64,000 bases of DNA from Streptomyces sp. CB02980 (GTDB lineage: Bacteria; Actinomycetota; Actinomycetes; Streptomycetales; Streptomycetaceae), in assembly GCF_014451325.2 (NCBI RefSeq), contig NZ_JACSCH020000005.1, positions 302,648 to 366,647 on the forward strand. The letters are read 5' to 3'. Positions within the stretch are counted from its first letter, which is position 1. Each line of letters begins with the position of its first letter. Positions 7,820 to 16,856 of the stretch are shown piece by piece. The notes beneath the pieces are model-generated. The model was given only the letters and a program-made list of their open reading frames with translations, did not search any database and was not told the origin of the DNA. The position numbers and the translations under genes were made by a program.

Positions 7820-8998
7820 ATGTCGTTGACCGACAAGGCAGACGTCAGCACGTTCGTCGACCTCACCCAGCACGAGATCGAAGCCCTGAAGACCCGGTTC
7901 AACCTGGCCGACGCGCACACCCACCAGCGTCAGTCCACCTCCCAGGAGCGGATCGTCTCGCGGCTTCCCGAGCTGTGGCACGAGTCCGAGTCGAAGCAGC
8001 AGGCGCACTTCGAGCGGCAGTTCCTGGACGCCTTCTTCCGGCTGCACCAGCAGCCCACCGCCCGTGCGATGGGCCGCACGCTCCTTTCGTACTCCGCGAG
8101 CGTGTCGACCATGGTCGCCGGCATGTTCCTCAAGCAGCGCGGGATGTCGGTGCAGTTGGTCGAGCCCTGCTTCGACAACCTGGTCGACCTGCTGCGCAAC
8201 ATGCAGGTGCCGATCGCCCCGTTCGCCGAGTCGGCGCTGCACGACAAGGACGCCATCTACGAGCGGCTCGTCGAGGAGATCACCGCGGACGCGATCTACC
8301 TCGTCGACCCCAACAACCCCACCGGGTTCACCCTGCTCGCCGAGAAGCTGGAGGGCTTCCGCGAGGTCGTCCGCTACTGCGTGGACCACGACAAGGTCCT
8401 GGTGATGGACTTCTGCTTCGCGTCCTTCGCGCTCTGCGACGAGGGCATCGGCCGGGTGGACATCTACCGGCTCCTGGAGGAGTCCGGCGTCACGTACATG
8501 GTCATGGAGGACACCGGCAAGACCTGGCCGATCCAGGACGCCAAGTGCGCCATGATCACGGCCAGCCAGGACATCCAGGAGGAGGTCTACAACCTCCACA
8601 CCAGCGTCCTCCTGAACGTCTCGCCGTTCGTCCTCAACATGGTCACGCAGTACGTCGAGGACTCCATCACCGACGGTTTCGCCTCCGTCCGCGACATCAT
8701 CCGCACCAACGGCGAGGCCGCCCGCGACGCCCTCAGCGGCACCATCCTGGAGTTCCAGGAGCCGGTCGTCGGCACCAGCGTCGCCTGGTTCCGCATCAAG
8801 CCGGAGCACCTTACGGCCACCCAGCTCCAGGCCGTCCTCTTCGACGAGGAGGTGTACGTCCTGCCGGGCACCTTCTTCTACTGGAACACCAAGGAGAAGG
8901 GCGAGCGCTTCGTGCGCCTGGCCCTGGCCCGCGAGCCGGAGCTGTTCGCCGGCGCGATGGAGCGGATGCGGAAGGTGCTCGAGCGCTATGCCGTCTGA
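7820..8998 (+). CDS. rohP: PLP- and O2-dependent L-arginine hydroxylase, RohP/MppP family
   Basis: A 392-residue fold-type I aminotransferase-like enzyme. Family signatures shared with the arginine oxidase/hydroxylase MppP are NLADAHTHQ (about 28-36), [34 protein letters not shown] (164-169) and EDTGKTWP with the PLP lysine at 234. RohP converts L-arginine and O2 to 4-hydroxy-2-oxo-arginine, the first step to azomycin. The start is MSLTDKADV with a GCGGGAG site. It is the first gene of seven overlapping genes; the next ATG lies 11 bases inside its end. The family is clear; the exact product (hydroxylated or simply oxidised ketoarginine) needs assay. Confidence 0.85.
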   Translation: MSLTDKADVSTFVDLTQHEIEALKTRFNLADAHTHQRQSTSQERIVSRLPELWHESESKQQAHFERQFLDAFFRLHQQPTARAMGRTLLSYSASVSTMVAGMFLKQRGMSVQLVEPCFDNLVDLLRNMQVPIAPFAESALHDKDAIYERLVEEITADAIYLVDPNNPTGFTLLAEKLEGFREVVRYCVDHDKVLVMDFCFASFALCDEGIGRVDIYRLLEESGVTYMVMEDTGKTWPIQDAKCAMITASQDIQEEVYNLHTSVLLNVSPFVLNMVTQYVEDSITDGFASVRDIIRTNGEAARDALSGTILEFQEPVVGTSVAWFRIKPEHLTATQLQAVLFDEEVYVLPGTFFYWNTKEKGERFVRLALAREPELFAGAMERMRKVLERYAV

Positions 8999-9533
8999 CG
9001 CCGACCCGGTGGTGTTCATCGACGCCACCACGTTCATGGGCATGCACAGCAAGGACGACGCGGTCCGCGTGGCCGCCAAGGCCTTCTTCGCCGGCCGGCT
9101 GGCCGCGGGGGAAGCGGGCGGGGTCGTCATGAGCTGGGAGCAGGTCGGCCGCTGCGACGACCTCGTGTGGGGCTACGAGCGGGAACTGCAGGACGAGTAC
9201 TACCCGTTCATGGACGTCCTCCACACGGACCTGGCCATCGACCGGATCGCCTACGCCGAGGACGACGTCCGCCGGGCCTTCACCGAGCCCGCGCTCGACG
9301 GTCTGCCCGCCCATGAACGCCTGCTGCTCGCCCAGGTCATCGGCCGCGGGGGCGTGCTCCACACGGCGAGTCCCCGGCTCGTCCGGGCGGCGGCCGGCCT
9401 GCCCGTCGTACCGCTGGCCCCGCTCGTCCCGGCCGACGCTCCCGCCCTCGGCGAGGAGCCGTCGTTCCCGGCGTACCTGGAGGACCTCTACCGGCGGTCG
9501 CTGGTCCTGAAGGTCGTCTCCGAAATCCTCTGA
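8988..9533 (+). CDS. rohQ: small PIN-like protein in the RohQ position
   Basis: A 181-residue protein resembling PIN-fold proteins: [11 protein letters not shown] with an early aspartate, a central [17 protein letters not shown], and a late [15 protein letters not shown] strand. In the azomycin locus the second gene, rohQ, is assigned from published work as I recall it to ring closure giving 2-aminoimidazole. Here the place between the arginine hydroxylase and the retro-aldolase matches. Its start overlaps the preceding gene by 11 bases. The symbol is given from gene order and neighbours, not from a recognised catalytic motif. Confidence 0.65.
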   Translation: MPSDADPVVFIDATTFMGMHSKDDAVRVAAKAFFAGRLAAGEAGGVVMSWEQVGRCDDLVWGYERELQDEYYPFMDVLHTDLAIDRIAYAEDDVRRAFTEPALDGLPAHERLLLAQVIGRGGVLHTASPRLVRAAAGLPVVPLAPLVPADAPALGEEPSFPAYLEDLYRRSLVLKVVSEIL

Positions 9534-9558
9534 AGTCGTTCCGAAGGGCACCCCACTC

Positions 9559-10365
9559 ATGCCTGGCACCTACTCCGGGACCGTCGTCCCGCTGATCACC
9601 CCGTTCGACGAGCACGGCGTCGTCGACGAGCCGAGCGTCGTCCGTCTCCTGGACCACATCCGCGCCGAGGTCAACGGCTTCATGCCGGCCCTGACGTCCG
9701 GCGAGGGCTGGAAGCTCGACGCGCGGCAGTGGCAGGACGTCGTCACGTACACCGTCCGGCACGCGGGCGGTCTGCCCGTCCTCGCCGGCATCCAGCTCCC
9801 CGACACCGACGCGGTGATCGACCGGGCCCGGACGGCGGCCGCGATCGGCGCCGACGCCGTCGTCGTCACCACGCCGTTCGGCGCCGAGGTGACGCAGGAC
9901 GGGATCGTCGAGCACTACAAGGCGATCCGCGCGGCCCTCGACATCCCGATCTTCCTCTACAACGAGGAGGCGCTCTCGGGCAATCGCATCGAGTTCGACA
10001 CCCTGATCCGGATCTGCAAGGAGATCCCGGGGATCGTCGGCATCAAGGAGTCCAGCGGCGACGCCGCCTTCACCCGGAACATGGCCGAGGCCGGCACCGG
10101 CATCCCGGTCTTCGAGGGCTGGGAGAACCTCCTCGTCGACGCCCGCGGCATCGACGGCTTCATCGGCCCGCTGGCCAACCTCGAACCCTCGCTGTGCAAC
10201 GCGATGCTGGTCGACCCGACCCCCGACCGGCAGGCGGAGATCAACACCGTCTGCGAGCGGTACGGCGTCTTCAAGGACGACTGGTACCGCTGGGTCAAGA
10301 AGGAACTGCACCGGCGCGGCGTGATCGCCTCCCCGACCGTGCACGAGGAGGCGAAGGCGGCATGA
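9559..10365 (+). CDS. rohR: DHDPS-family retro-aldolase, RohR-like
   Basis: A 268-residue TIM-barrel enzyme of the dihydrodipicolinate synthase/N-acetylneuraminate lyase family. The Schiff-base lysine is Lys163 in GIKESSGD and the catalytic tyrosine is Tyr134 in FLYNEE. At 268 residues it is somewhat shorter than the usual 290-300. RohR cleaves 4-hydroxy-2-oxo-arginine to pyruvate and guanidinoacetaldehyde, a reaction natural to this family. A lysine-biosynthetic DapA role is unlikely because no lysine genes are near and the operon partners fit the arginine route. Confidence 0.8.
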   Translation: MPGTYSGTVVPLITPFDEHGVVDEPSVVRLLDHIRAEVNGFMPALTSGEGWKLDARQWQDVVTYTVRHAGGLPVLAGIQLPDTDAVIDRARTAAAIGADAVVVTTPFGAEVTQDGIVEHYKAIRAALDIPIFLYNEEALSGNRIEFDTLIRICKEIPGIVGIKESSGDAAFTRNMAEAGTGIPVFEGWENLLVDARGIDGFIGPLANLEPSLCNAMLVDPTPDRQAEINTVCERYGVFKDDWYRWVKKELHRRGVIASPTVHEEAKAA

Positions 10366-11252
10366 GCACCACCCCCGCCGCTCCCTCCGCGGCCGCCCCG
10401 TCCGCCGTCCCGGTGGCCGCGCACTCGATCACCGCCCCGGCCGCGACCTCCCAGCGCGAGCTGCACAGCCTCTACCGGCGGGTCCCCAACCTCGGCGACT
10501 ACGGGTCGATGACCGCGATCGAGGAGCGCTGGATCCTGCCCAAGGCGCGTGCGTACGAGGCCTCCGCGCCCCGGTTCGGCTCGCCCGGCGAGCTCCTCCA
10601 GGCACTCAAGGAGTTCCTCGCCGAGGAGGAGGCGTCGCTCCCGGAGAGCGCCACCTTCCTCGCCGAGCACGCGACGCTCGATCAGTTCACGACCGTGGTG
10701 CGGCAGTTCGCGCTCGACGGTCTCACCGAGTCGGAGTCGCTGCTGCCGGTCGTGCCCCGGCTCCCGTACCGCTCGGCGATGGCGGTCTTCCGCGTCCTCA
10801 TCGACGAACTCGGCTGCGGCAACGAGGAGAAGGCGCACTCCCAGCTCTACCGCGACCTGCTCACCGAGCTCGGCCTGAGCCTCCGGCTCGACGACTACCT
10901 CGACGAGACGACCCCCGAGTGCTTCGCCTACGTCAACATGTTCCACTGGTTGGCGAGCCGGGCCCCCTCGCCCCAGTACTTCCTGGGCGCGTACGCCTAC
11001 TTCGAGACCAGTGTGCTGTACGCCTTCCAGAGCTTCGCCCGGGCAGCGCGGCGGCTCGGGATCACCCACGACGCCTACTACACCGAGCACCTCTACATCG
11101 ACTCGTACCACAGCAGTCACATGCGCACGGCGATCCGGGCGCTCGATGAGCCCGACCTGGCGAAGATCTGGGCGGGCGTGCGACTGGCCTCCGACATCGT
11201 CGGCACGGCCACGGAGGCGGCCGTCGCGCGAGCCCGGGAGACCGTCGCATGA
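10362..11252 (+). CDS. rohS: haem-oxygenase-like di-iron N-oxygenase, RohS-like
   Basis: A 296-residue all-helical protein of the haem-oxygenase-like di-iron oxidase/oxygenase group. Candidate iron ligands are Glu149 and His159 in IDELGCGNEEKAHSQLY, Glu215 in YAYFETSVLY, and His243, Asp247 and His250 in TEHLYIDSYHSSH. RohS oxidises the amino group of 2-aminoimidazole to the nitro group of azomycin. The first 30 residues are Ala/Pro-rich and probably disordered. The ATGA overlap with the retro-aldolase gene shows translational coupling. Confidence 0.8.
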   Translation: MSTTPAAPSAAAPSAVPVAAHSITAPAATSQRELHSLYRRVPNLGDYGSMTAIEERWILPKARAYEASAPRFGSPGELLQALKEFLAEEEASLPESATFLAEHATLDQFTTVVRQFALDGLTESESLLPVVPRLPYRSAMAVFRVLIDELGCGNEEKAHSQLYRDLLTELGLSLRLDDYLDETTPECFAYVNMFHWLASRAPSPQYFLGAYAYFETSVLYAFQSFARAARRLGITHDAYYTEHLYIDSYHSSHMRTAIRALDEPDLAKIWAGVRLASDIVGTATEAAVARARETVA

Positions 11253-11629
11253 CGGCCGTGCCCGCGGGGCGGCGGCGGGGTTCCGACGAGCCCACCGTCC
11301 GCCAGGTGACCGAGGACCTGGTCCTCGTCGAGGTCGGCGGCCGCAAGGTCCTCGCGGCCGCCGTCTGCCCCCACCGCGGGGGCCGGCTCAAGTACGGCAG
11401 GGTCGACGGGGACAGGCTGCGCATCACCTGCCCCCTGCACCACACCACCTTCGACCTGACCAGCGGGGAGCGCATGTCGGGAGCGGCGTGCGCGGCCCTC
11501 CGGGTGGTGGACGTGCTGCCCGGGGACCTCGGCGTCCCCGAGCAGCGCGACCCCACGCACGACAGCTACGCGGCCGCCCCCACCGAAGCGACCGCTCCCG
11601 GGGCCGCCCCGTCCGGGGGCGCCTCATGA
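11249..11629 (+). CDS. rohT: Rieske [2Fe-2S] ferredoxin, RohT position
   Basis: A 126-residue soluble Rieske protein with both ligand pairs: CPHRGG (Cys40, His42) and CPLHH (Cys61, His64). An Ala/Pro/Thr-rich tail follows the core. It overlaps the di-iron oxygenase gene by an ATGA, so it is the likely electron donor to that enzyme, itself reduced by the flavoprotein two genes downstream. The symbol rests on position (fifth gene in the roh order) and cofactor type. Confidence 0.75.
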   Translation: MTAVPAGRRRGSDEPTVRQVTEDLVLVEVGGRKVLAAAVCPHRGGRLKYGRVDGDRLRITCPLHHTTFDLTSGERMSGAACAALRVVDVLPGDLGVPEQRDPTHDSYAAAPTEATAPGAAPSGGAS

Positions 11630-13077
11630 CCACCACACCGACCGGGGCGGCGTCCACCGTGACGTCGCCCCGTGCGGCGGTCGACCACGACGGCATCGCA
11701 CCGGTGCCCGAGGCCGAACGCACCTCGACCCCGGGCGACTTCGGCTGGATCTGGCCCTCCGCGCAGTTCTCCTTCGGCACCGTCGTGCTCGGCGCGCTGC
11801 CCGTCGTCTTCGGCCTCGGCTGGTGGGCCTCGGCGAGCGCCATCGCCGTCGGCGTGGCCGTCGGCACGGCGCTGCTCGCGCCGCTCGCCCGCTTCGGCGT
11901 CCGGACCGGCACCAACGATCCCGTGTCGAGCGGCGCGCACTTCGGCGTACGGGGCAGGGTCGTCGGCAACGTCCTCACGGTGGTGACCGCGCTCGGCTTC
12001 TTCGCCATCGCCGTGTGGACGGGCGGCACCGCCGTCATGGTCGCCGGCCACCGGCTGTTCTCCACCCCCACGGGCCCCGGCGCGCTGACCGCCGCCATGT
12101 TCGTGACGGCGGCGGCGGTCGCGCTGGTCGCCGTACGCGGCCACGAGACCCTCGTCCGTACGTACAAGGTCACCGCGGTCACCGGCGGCGCGGTCCTCCT
12201 CGGCACCGCGCTCGTCCTCGCCCCGGACTTCGACGCGGGCTACGCCGGCGGGACGCTCGCGCTCGACAGCACCCTGCACACCTGGCTGCTCGCGGCGACC
12301 GCCTCCGCCACCGTGCCCCTGTCGTACGCCACCTTCCAGGGCGACTACACCCGCTTCATGCCCGCCTCCACGCCCACCGGCCGCGTCGTGCGGGCCAGCG
12401 GGATCTCCATGTTCCTCAGCAGTCTCGCCGCGCTGCTCACCGGCGCGTACGTGACGACCCTCTTCCCCGTCCCCGACGAGCCGTGGCTCCAGGGTCTGAC
12501 GGACGCGGTGCCCGGCTGGTTCGCGGTCGCGGTGGTCGTCTTCGGCTTCGCGGGCACCCTGCCGCAGGCCGGGCTCTGCCTGTACGCGGCCGGGCTCTCC
12601 GCCAACTCCGTGTTCTGGCGCTCCTCACGGGCCGCCGTCACCACGGCGGTCGCGGTGCTCGCGGCGGCCGTGCTGTACCTCGGGGCGGTCGTGTACGACG
12701 CCATGGACGCGATGTCGGCGTTCGTGACGCTGCTGCTCACCGTCGTCGCCCCGTGGGCGGCGGTGCTCTTCGTCGGGTACGTGCTCCACCGGGGCAGGTA
12801 CGACGCGGAGGCGCTGCGCACGTTCACCACGGGCGGGGGCGGCCGTTACTGGTACACCGGCGGGGTCAACCCGCGGGCCGCCACGGCCTTCGCCCTCGGC
12901 TCGGTCGTCGGGGTCCTCTGGGTCAACAACCCTCTCTACACCGGTCCGTTGACCGATCTCACGGGCGGGGTCGACCTGAGCCTGCCGGCCTCCTTCGCAG
13001 TCGCCGCCGCGCTGTACGGAGTGCTGTGCCGGGTGTGGCCGGAGCCGCTGCTGCCGCCGACACGAGTTCCGAGGTGA
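11626..13077 (+). CDS. NCS1-family (cytosine/purine-type) permease
   Basis: A 483-residue permease with about 12 transmembrane helices of the nucleobase-cation-symport-1 family. GDFGWIWPSAQFSFGTVVLG at the first helix and LSYATFQGDYTRFMP in the middle match cytosine/purine transporters. Its start overlaps the Rieske gene by ATGA, placing it firmly in the operon. NCS1 proteins carry flat aromatic N-heterocycles, so transport of 2-aminoimidazole or azomycin, or a related heterocycle, is a fitting inference; direction is not decidable from sequence. Confidence 0.85.
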   Translation: MTTTPTGAASTVTSPRAAVDHDGIAPVPEAERTSTPGDFGWIWPSAQFSFGTVVLGALPVVFGLGWWASASAIAVGVAVGTALLAPLARFGVRTGTNDPVSSGAHFGVRGRVVGNVLTVVTALGFFAIAVWTGGTAVMVAGHRLFSTPTGPGALTAAMFVTAAAVALVAVRGHETLVRTYKVTAVTGGAVLLGTALVLAPDFDAGYAGGTLALDSTLHTWLLAATASATVPLSYATFQGDYTRFMPASTPTGRVVRASGISMFLSSLAALLTGAYVTTLFPVPDEPWLQGLTDAVPGWFAVAVVVFGFAGTLPQAGLCLYAAGLSANSVFWRSSRAAVTTAVAVLAAAVLYLGAVVYDAMDAMSAFVTLLLTVVAPWAAVLFVGYVLHRGRYDAEALRTFTTGGGGRYWYTGGVNPRAATAFALGSVVGVLWVNNPLYTGPLTDLTGGVDLSLPASFAVAAALYGVLCRVWPEPLLPPTRVPR

Positions 13078-13079
13078 CG

Positions 13080-14051
13080 ATGTCCACCACAGTCCCGCTC
13101 ACCGCCCGGCTCACGGTCCGGTCGGTCGTCCCCGAGGCCGAGGGCGTCCTGGGGCTCGTGCTCACCGATCCCACGGGCGCCGAGCTGGCCCCGTGGGAGC
13201 CCGGCGCCCATCTGGAGGTGACGCTGCCGTCCGGGGCCGTCCGGCACTACTCGCTCTGCGGGGACCCCGCGGACCGGAGCACGTACCGGCTCGGGGTGCT
13301 GCGGGAGCGCGACGGCCGGGGCGGATCGGAGGAGGTCCACACCGCCGTCGGCGCGGGCACGGTCCTCGGGGCGCGGGGCCCGTTCAACCGCTTCCCGCTG
13401 GTGCCCGCCGGGCGGTATCTGTTCATCGCGGGCGGCATCGGCATCACCCCGCTGCTTCCGATGGTCCGCTCGCTTCCGCCGGGGTCGTGGTCCCTGCTGT
13501 ACGGGGGCCGGAGCCTGCCGGCCATGGCGTACCGCGAGGAGCTCGCCGTACTCCCCGGGGTCACGCTCGTCCCGCAGGACACGGCGGGGCTGCCGGACCT
13601 GGACGGCGTCCTGGCGGGGCTTCCGGCGGAGACGGCCGTGTACTGCTGCGGGCCCGAGGGACTGCTGCGGGCGGTGGAGGAACGGTGGTCGGGTCCCCTG
13701 CACACGGAACGATTCGGGGCGGCGCCGGCGCGGGAATCCGGGGCGGACTCAGGAGATGTCTCCGGAGAGGTCTCCGGGGCCGGCGACGGCTTCGAGGTCG
13801 AGCTGCGGCGGAGCGGGCGGACCGTGCACGTGCCGCCCGGCCGCACCCTGCTCGATGCCGTGCGCGAGGTGGTTCCCGGTGTCGCGTACTCCTGCGAGGA
13901 GGGGTTCTGCGGCACCTGTGAGACGAAGGTGATCGCCGGGACGCCCGAGCACCACGACTCCGTCCTCGGCGAGGACGAGAAGGCCTCGGGGACGACGATG
14001 ATGATCTGCGTGGGGCGCTCGCGCGGCGCCCGGCTCGTGCTCGACCTGTGA
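13080..14051 (+). CDS. phthalate-dioxygenase-reductase-type flavoprotein with C-terminal [2Fe-2S]
   Basis: A 323-residue electron-transfer protein: an FMN/FAD-binding barrel (RHYSLCGDP), an NAD(P) domain (FIAGGIGITPLLPM, YCCGPEGLL) and a plant-type ferredoxin at the C-terminus (CEEGFCGTC, about 272-280, plus a later ICVG cysteine). It starts 2 bases after the NCS1 stop. The natural role is NAD(P)H to flavin to [2Fe-2S] to the Rieske protein to the di-iron N-oxygenase. Family members also serve ring-hydroxylating or demethylating Rieske oxygenases, but none is encoded here. Confidence 0.88.
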   Translation: MSTTVPLTARLTVRSVVPEAEGVLGLVLTDPTGAELAPWEPGAHLEVTLPSGAVRHYSLCGDPADRSTYRLGVLRERDGRGGSEEVHTAVGAGTVLGARGPFNRFPLVPAGRYLFIAGGIGITPLLPMVRSLPPGSWSLLYGGRSLPAMAYREELAVLPGVTLVPQDTAGLPDLDGVLAGLPAETAVYCCGPEGLLRAVEERWSGPLHTERFGAAPARESGADSGDVSGEVSGAGDGFEVELRRSGRTVHVPPGRTLLDAVREVVPGVAYSCEEGFCGTCETKVIAGTPEHHDSVLGEDEKASGTTMMICVGRSRGARLVLDL

Positions 14052-14133
14052 CGCGACGTCGACCTGTGAAGCGACGTCGATCCGTGACGCGACGTGGTCC
14101 GCGATGCGACGTGACCGTGACGCGACGCGATCC
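14048..14133. repeat. degenerate tandem array at the 3' end of the reductase gene
   Basis: Five imperfect units of 16-18 bp with core GTGACGCGACGTCGACC, starting at the stop codon of the reductase (the TGA lies in the first unit) and ending just before the terminator. The array appears to have grown from the last codons of the gene (GTGCTCGACCT). Confidence 0.75.
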
Positions 14134-14137
14134 TTGG

Positions 14138-14181
14138 CGCGTGGAAGCCCGTACCGATACCTCGGTACGGGCTTCCACGCG
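14138..14181. terminator. bidirectional hairpin terminator
   Basis: Perfect 19-bp stem (14138-14156 with 14163-14181) with a 6-base loop, between the convergent reductase and alcohol dehydrogenase genes. There is no long T run, as is usual in Streptomyces. It marks the right end of the roh-like operon. Confidence 0.85.
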
Positions 14182-14198
14182 GGCGTGGCCGCCCGGTG

Positions 14199-15287
14199 TC
14201 AGGGGAAGACCACCAGGGCCCGGCCGCCCTTGCCCGCGAGCATGTTCTCGAAGGCGCCCGGGATGCCGTCCAGGGTGATCCGCTCGGTGACGAGCGCGCC
14301 CAGGTCGAGCCGCCCGGCGCGGATGTGCTCGGCGAGGACCGGCAGGTCGACGGCCGGGTTCGAGTTGCCGTAGACGCAGCCCGCGAGGGTGCGGCCCCAG
14401 TGGAAGATCTCCAGGGCGTTGAAGGTGACCTGCTGGTCCTTGCCGCCGATGCCGACCACCGTGGTGCGGCCGCCGCGCCGCGTGGAGTCCCAGGCGGTAC
14501 GGATGGTGACGGCGCGGCCGACGCACTCGACGGCCACGTCGACGCCCTGGCCCCCCGTCAGCTTCCGGATCTCCTTGACCGTGGTCTCCGAGGCGACGAC
14601 GTACTCGGTGGCCCCGGCCGCCCGCGCGAGCGCCTCCTTCTCCGGGGAGACGTCCACGGCGACGATCGTCGAGGCGCCCGCGATCCGGGCCGCCTGGAGC
14701 GTGGCGAGCCCCACCCCGCCGACGCCGAACACCGCGACCGTCTCGCCCTCGCGGACCCGGGCGGAGTGGTGCACCGCGCCCCAGCCGGTGAGGACGGCGC
14801 AGCCGAGGAGCGCGGCGTCGGTGAGCGGCACGCCGTCGGGGACGGGCAGGACGCAGTTCGCGGCGACGACCGTCTCCTCGGCGAAGGCGGCGACGTTGAG
14901 GCCGGGGTGGAGGTCCGTGCCGTCCTGGGTGCGGGCGTGGATGTTCGCGGTGCCGGTGAGCGCGTCGGCGCAGAGCCAGACCTCGCCGAGCGAGCAGGGG
15001 TGGCAGCTGCCGCAGGACGGCGCCCAGTTGAGGACGACGCCGTCGCCGGGGGCGACATGGGTGACGCCCTCACCGACGGAGACGACGGTCCCCGCGCCCT
15101 CGTGGCCGAGGACGGCGGGCACCGGCACCCGCATGGTGCCCTTGGTGAGCGACAGGTCGGAGTGGCAGACGCCGGCGGCCGCGAGCCGGACACGGACCTG
15201 GCCGGGGCCCGGCTCGGGGAGTTCGATGCCGGTGACCTCCAGCGGAGAGCCGACGGCGGGCAGGACGGCGGCGCGGATCAGGCTCAC
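14199..15287 (-). CDS. zinc-dependent alcohol dehydrogenase (MDR family)
   Basis: A 362-residue medium-chain dehydrogenase close to class III/long-chain types. Catalytic zinc: AAGVCHSD, GHEGAGTVVSVG; structural zinc: the four-cysteine lobe around NWAPSCGSCHPCSLGEVWLC; nucleotide fold: FGVGGVG. It would oxidise an alcohol, or a formaldehyde or nitroso adduct, with NAD. The aldehyde dehydrogenase gene lies upstream on the same strand (161-bp gap), so the pair may run alcohol to aldehyde to acid. A link to the adjacent nitroimidazole operon is unproved, since the terminator separates them. Confidence 0.88.
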   Translation of the reverse strand: MSLIRAAVLPAVGSPLEVTGIELPEPGPGQVRVRLAAAGVCHSDLSLTKGTMRVPVPAVLGHEGAGTVVSVGEGVTHVAPGDGVVLNWAPSCGSCHPCSLGEVWLCADALTGTANIHARTQDGTDLHPGLNVAAFAEETVVAANCVLPVPDGVPLTDAALLGCAVLTGWGAVHHSARVREGETVAVFGVGGVGLATLQAARIAGASTIVAVDVSPEKEALARAAGATEYVVASETTVKEIRKLTGGQGVDVAVECVGRAVTIRTAWDSTRRGGRTTVVGIGGKDQQVTFNALEIFHWGRTLAGCVYGNSNPAVDLPVLAEHIRAGRLDLGALVTERITLDGIPGAFENMLAGKGGRALVVFP

Positions 15288-15400
15288 GTGCGGTGCTCCT
15301 CGGGAGTCGCGTGGACGGGTCGGGACGGCGGGGTCGGCGCGACCGGTGGGGCCGGTGGCGCCGATGGGGCCGGGTGGGGGCGGTGGGGCTGGTGGGGCCG

Positions 15401-15438
15401 GGTGGGGCCGGTGAGGCAGGGTGGGGCCGGTGAGGCAG
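15401..15438. repeat. two perfect 19-bp copies in a G-rich tract
   Basis: GGTGGGGCCGGTGAGGCAG occurs twice in tandem at the 3' side of the aldehyde dehydrogenase gene. It is part of a longer GGTGGGGC-rich stretch (about 15340-15438) with many four-G runs on the + strand, able in principle to form a quadruplex. Confidence 0.75.
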
Positions 15439-15447
15439 GTAGATGCC

Positions 15448-16839
15448 TCAGAACTGCAGGGACTTGGTCTGGAGGTACTCGGTGAGGCCGTGCGCGCCGA
15501 GCTCCCGGCCCACGCCGGACTGCTTGTACCCGCCGAAGGGGGCCAGCGGGTTGAACCGGCCGCCGTTGATGTCGACCTGGCCGGCCTCCATGCGGCGGGC
15601 GAAGGCGACGGCCTCCTCGGGGTCGCCCCAGACCGCTCCGGCGAGGCCGTACACGGTGCCGTTGGCGATGGCGAGGGCCTCCTCCTCGTCCTCGTACCGG
15701 AGGAGCGAGACGACCGGCCCGAAGATCTCCTCCTGCGCGATGGTCATCTCCGGGGTGACGTCGGCGAAGACGGTCGGGGAGACGTAGTAGCCGGTCTCGA
15801 GCGGCGCCTCGGGGCCGCCGGCGACGAGCCGGGCGCCCTCCTCGACGCCCTTCTCGATGTAGCCGCGGACGCGCTCCTGCTGCTTGGCGTTGACCAGCGG
15901 GCCGAGGCGCTCGCCGGGGACGTACTTGGCGACGGCCTCAGCGGCGAGCGCCACCGCCTCCTCGTACCGGTCCGCGGGGATCAGCATCCGGGTCCAGGCG
16001 CTGCACTTCTGACCGGAGTTGGACATCACGTTGGCGACGCCGACGGAGACGGCCCGGGCGAGGTCGGCGCTCGGCAGGATGACGTTGGCGGACTTGCCGC
16101 CGAGTTCGAGGGCGACCCGTTTGACGGCGCCGCCCGCGAGGGCGCCGATGCGGCGGCCGACGGCGGTGGAGCCGGTGAAGGAGACGAGGTCCACGTCGGG
16201 GTGCTCGGCGAGGGCCTGCCCCGCGACCGGGCCGAGGCCGGTGACCAGGTTGAAGACGCCGGCCGGCAGGCCCGCCTCGTGCACGGCCTCGGCGAAGAGC
16301 TGGGCGGTCAGCGGGGTGTCCTCGGCGGGCTTGAGGACGGTCGTGCAGCCGGCGGCGAGGGCCGGGGCGACCTTGGCGACGACCTGGTGGAGCGGGAAGT
16401 TCCAGGGGGTGATCGCGGCGACGACACCGACGGGCTCGGCGTAGACGGTGGAGTTGCCGACCTTCTCCTCGAAGGAGTGGGTGGCGGCGAGGTCCGCGTA
16501 CGTCCCCGCCACGGCGATCGGCAGTCCTGCGTGCACGGCGGCGGCGAGCTGCGGCGGAGCGCCGAGTTCGGCGGTGACGGTGGCGGCGATCTCCTCCGCG
16601 CGGGCGGCGAGCGCGTCGCGCAGGGCGGCGATCCGGGCGCCGCGCTCGGCGGGCGGGGTCGCGGCCCAGCCGGGCAGGGCGGCGCGGGCGGCGCGTACCG
16701 CCGCGTCGACGTCCTCGGCGGTACCGGCCGGGACGTGGGCGATGACCTGCTCGTCCGCCGGGTTGAGGACGGCGATCGTGTCGGGACCGGCGGCGGGCCG
16801 CCACTCCCCGCCGATGTACATCGCGTCGTGCGCCTTCAT
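15448..16839 (-). CDS. NAD(P)-dependent aldehyde dehydrogenase
   Basis: A 463-residue aldehyde dehydrogenase that oxidises aldehydes to acids. Landmarks are [17 protein letters not shown], the general base in [11 protein letters not shown], the catalytic cysteine in SGQKCSAW, and EEIFGPV. The start [13 protein letters not shown] (16839) has a GAGGAG site; an ATG 13 codons upstream would run into the operator region and is rejected. A 19-bp palindrome lies 37 bases upstream. The substrate is not evident; similar enzymes act on phenylacetaldehyde, betaine aldehyde and related compounds. Confidence 0.88.
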   Translation of the reverse strand: MKAHDAMYIGGEWRPAAGPDTIAVLNPADEQVIAHVPAGTAEDVDAAVRAARAALPGWAATPPAERGARIAALRDALAARAEEIAATVTAELGAPPQLAAAVHAGLPIAVAGTYADLAATHSFEEKVGNSTVYAEPVGVVAAITPWNFPLHQVVAKVAPALAAGCTTVLKPAEDTPLTAQLFAEAVHEAGLPAGVFNLVTGLGPVAGQALAEHPDVDLVSFTGSTAVGRRIGALAGGAVKRVALELGGKSANVILPSADLARAVSVGVANVMSNSGQKCSAWTRMLIPADRYEEAVALAAEAVAKYVPGERLGPLVNAKQQERVRGYIEKGVEEGARLVAGGPEAPLETGYYVSPTVFADVTPEMTIAQEEIFGPVVSLLRYEDEEEALAIANGTVYGLAGAVWGDPEEAVAFARRMEAGQVDINGGRFNPLAPFGGYKQSGVGRELGAHGLTEYLQTKSLQF

Positions 16840-16856
16840 CCGATGTCTCCTCACAC

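Noticed and set aside
9559..10365. Lysine-biosynthetic DapA
   Set aside because: Short length and placement between arginine hydroxylase and di-iron oxygenase genes fit a RohR-type retro-aldolase better; no lysine genes are near.
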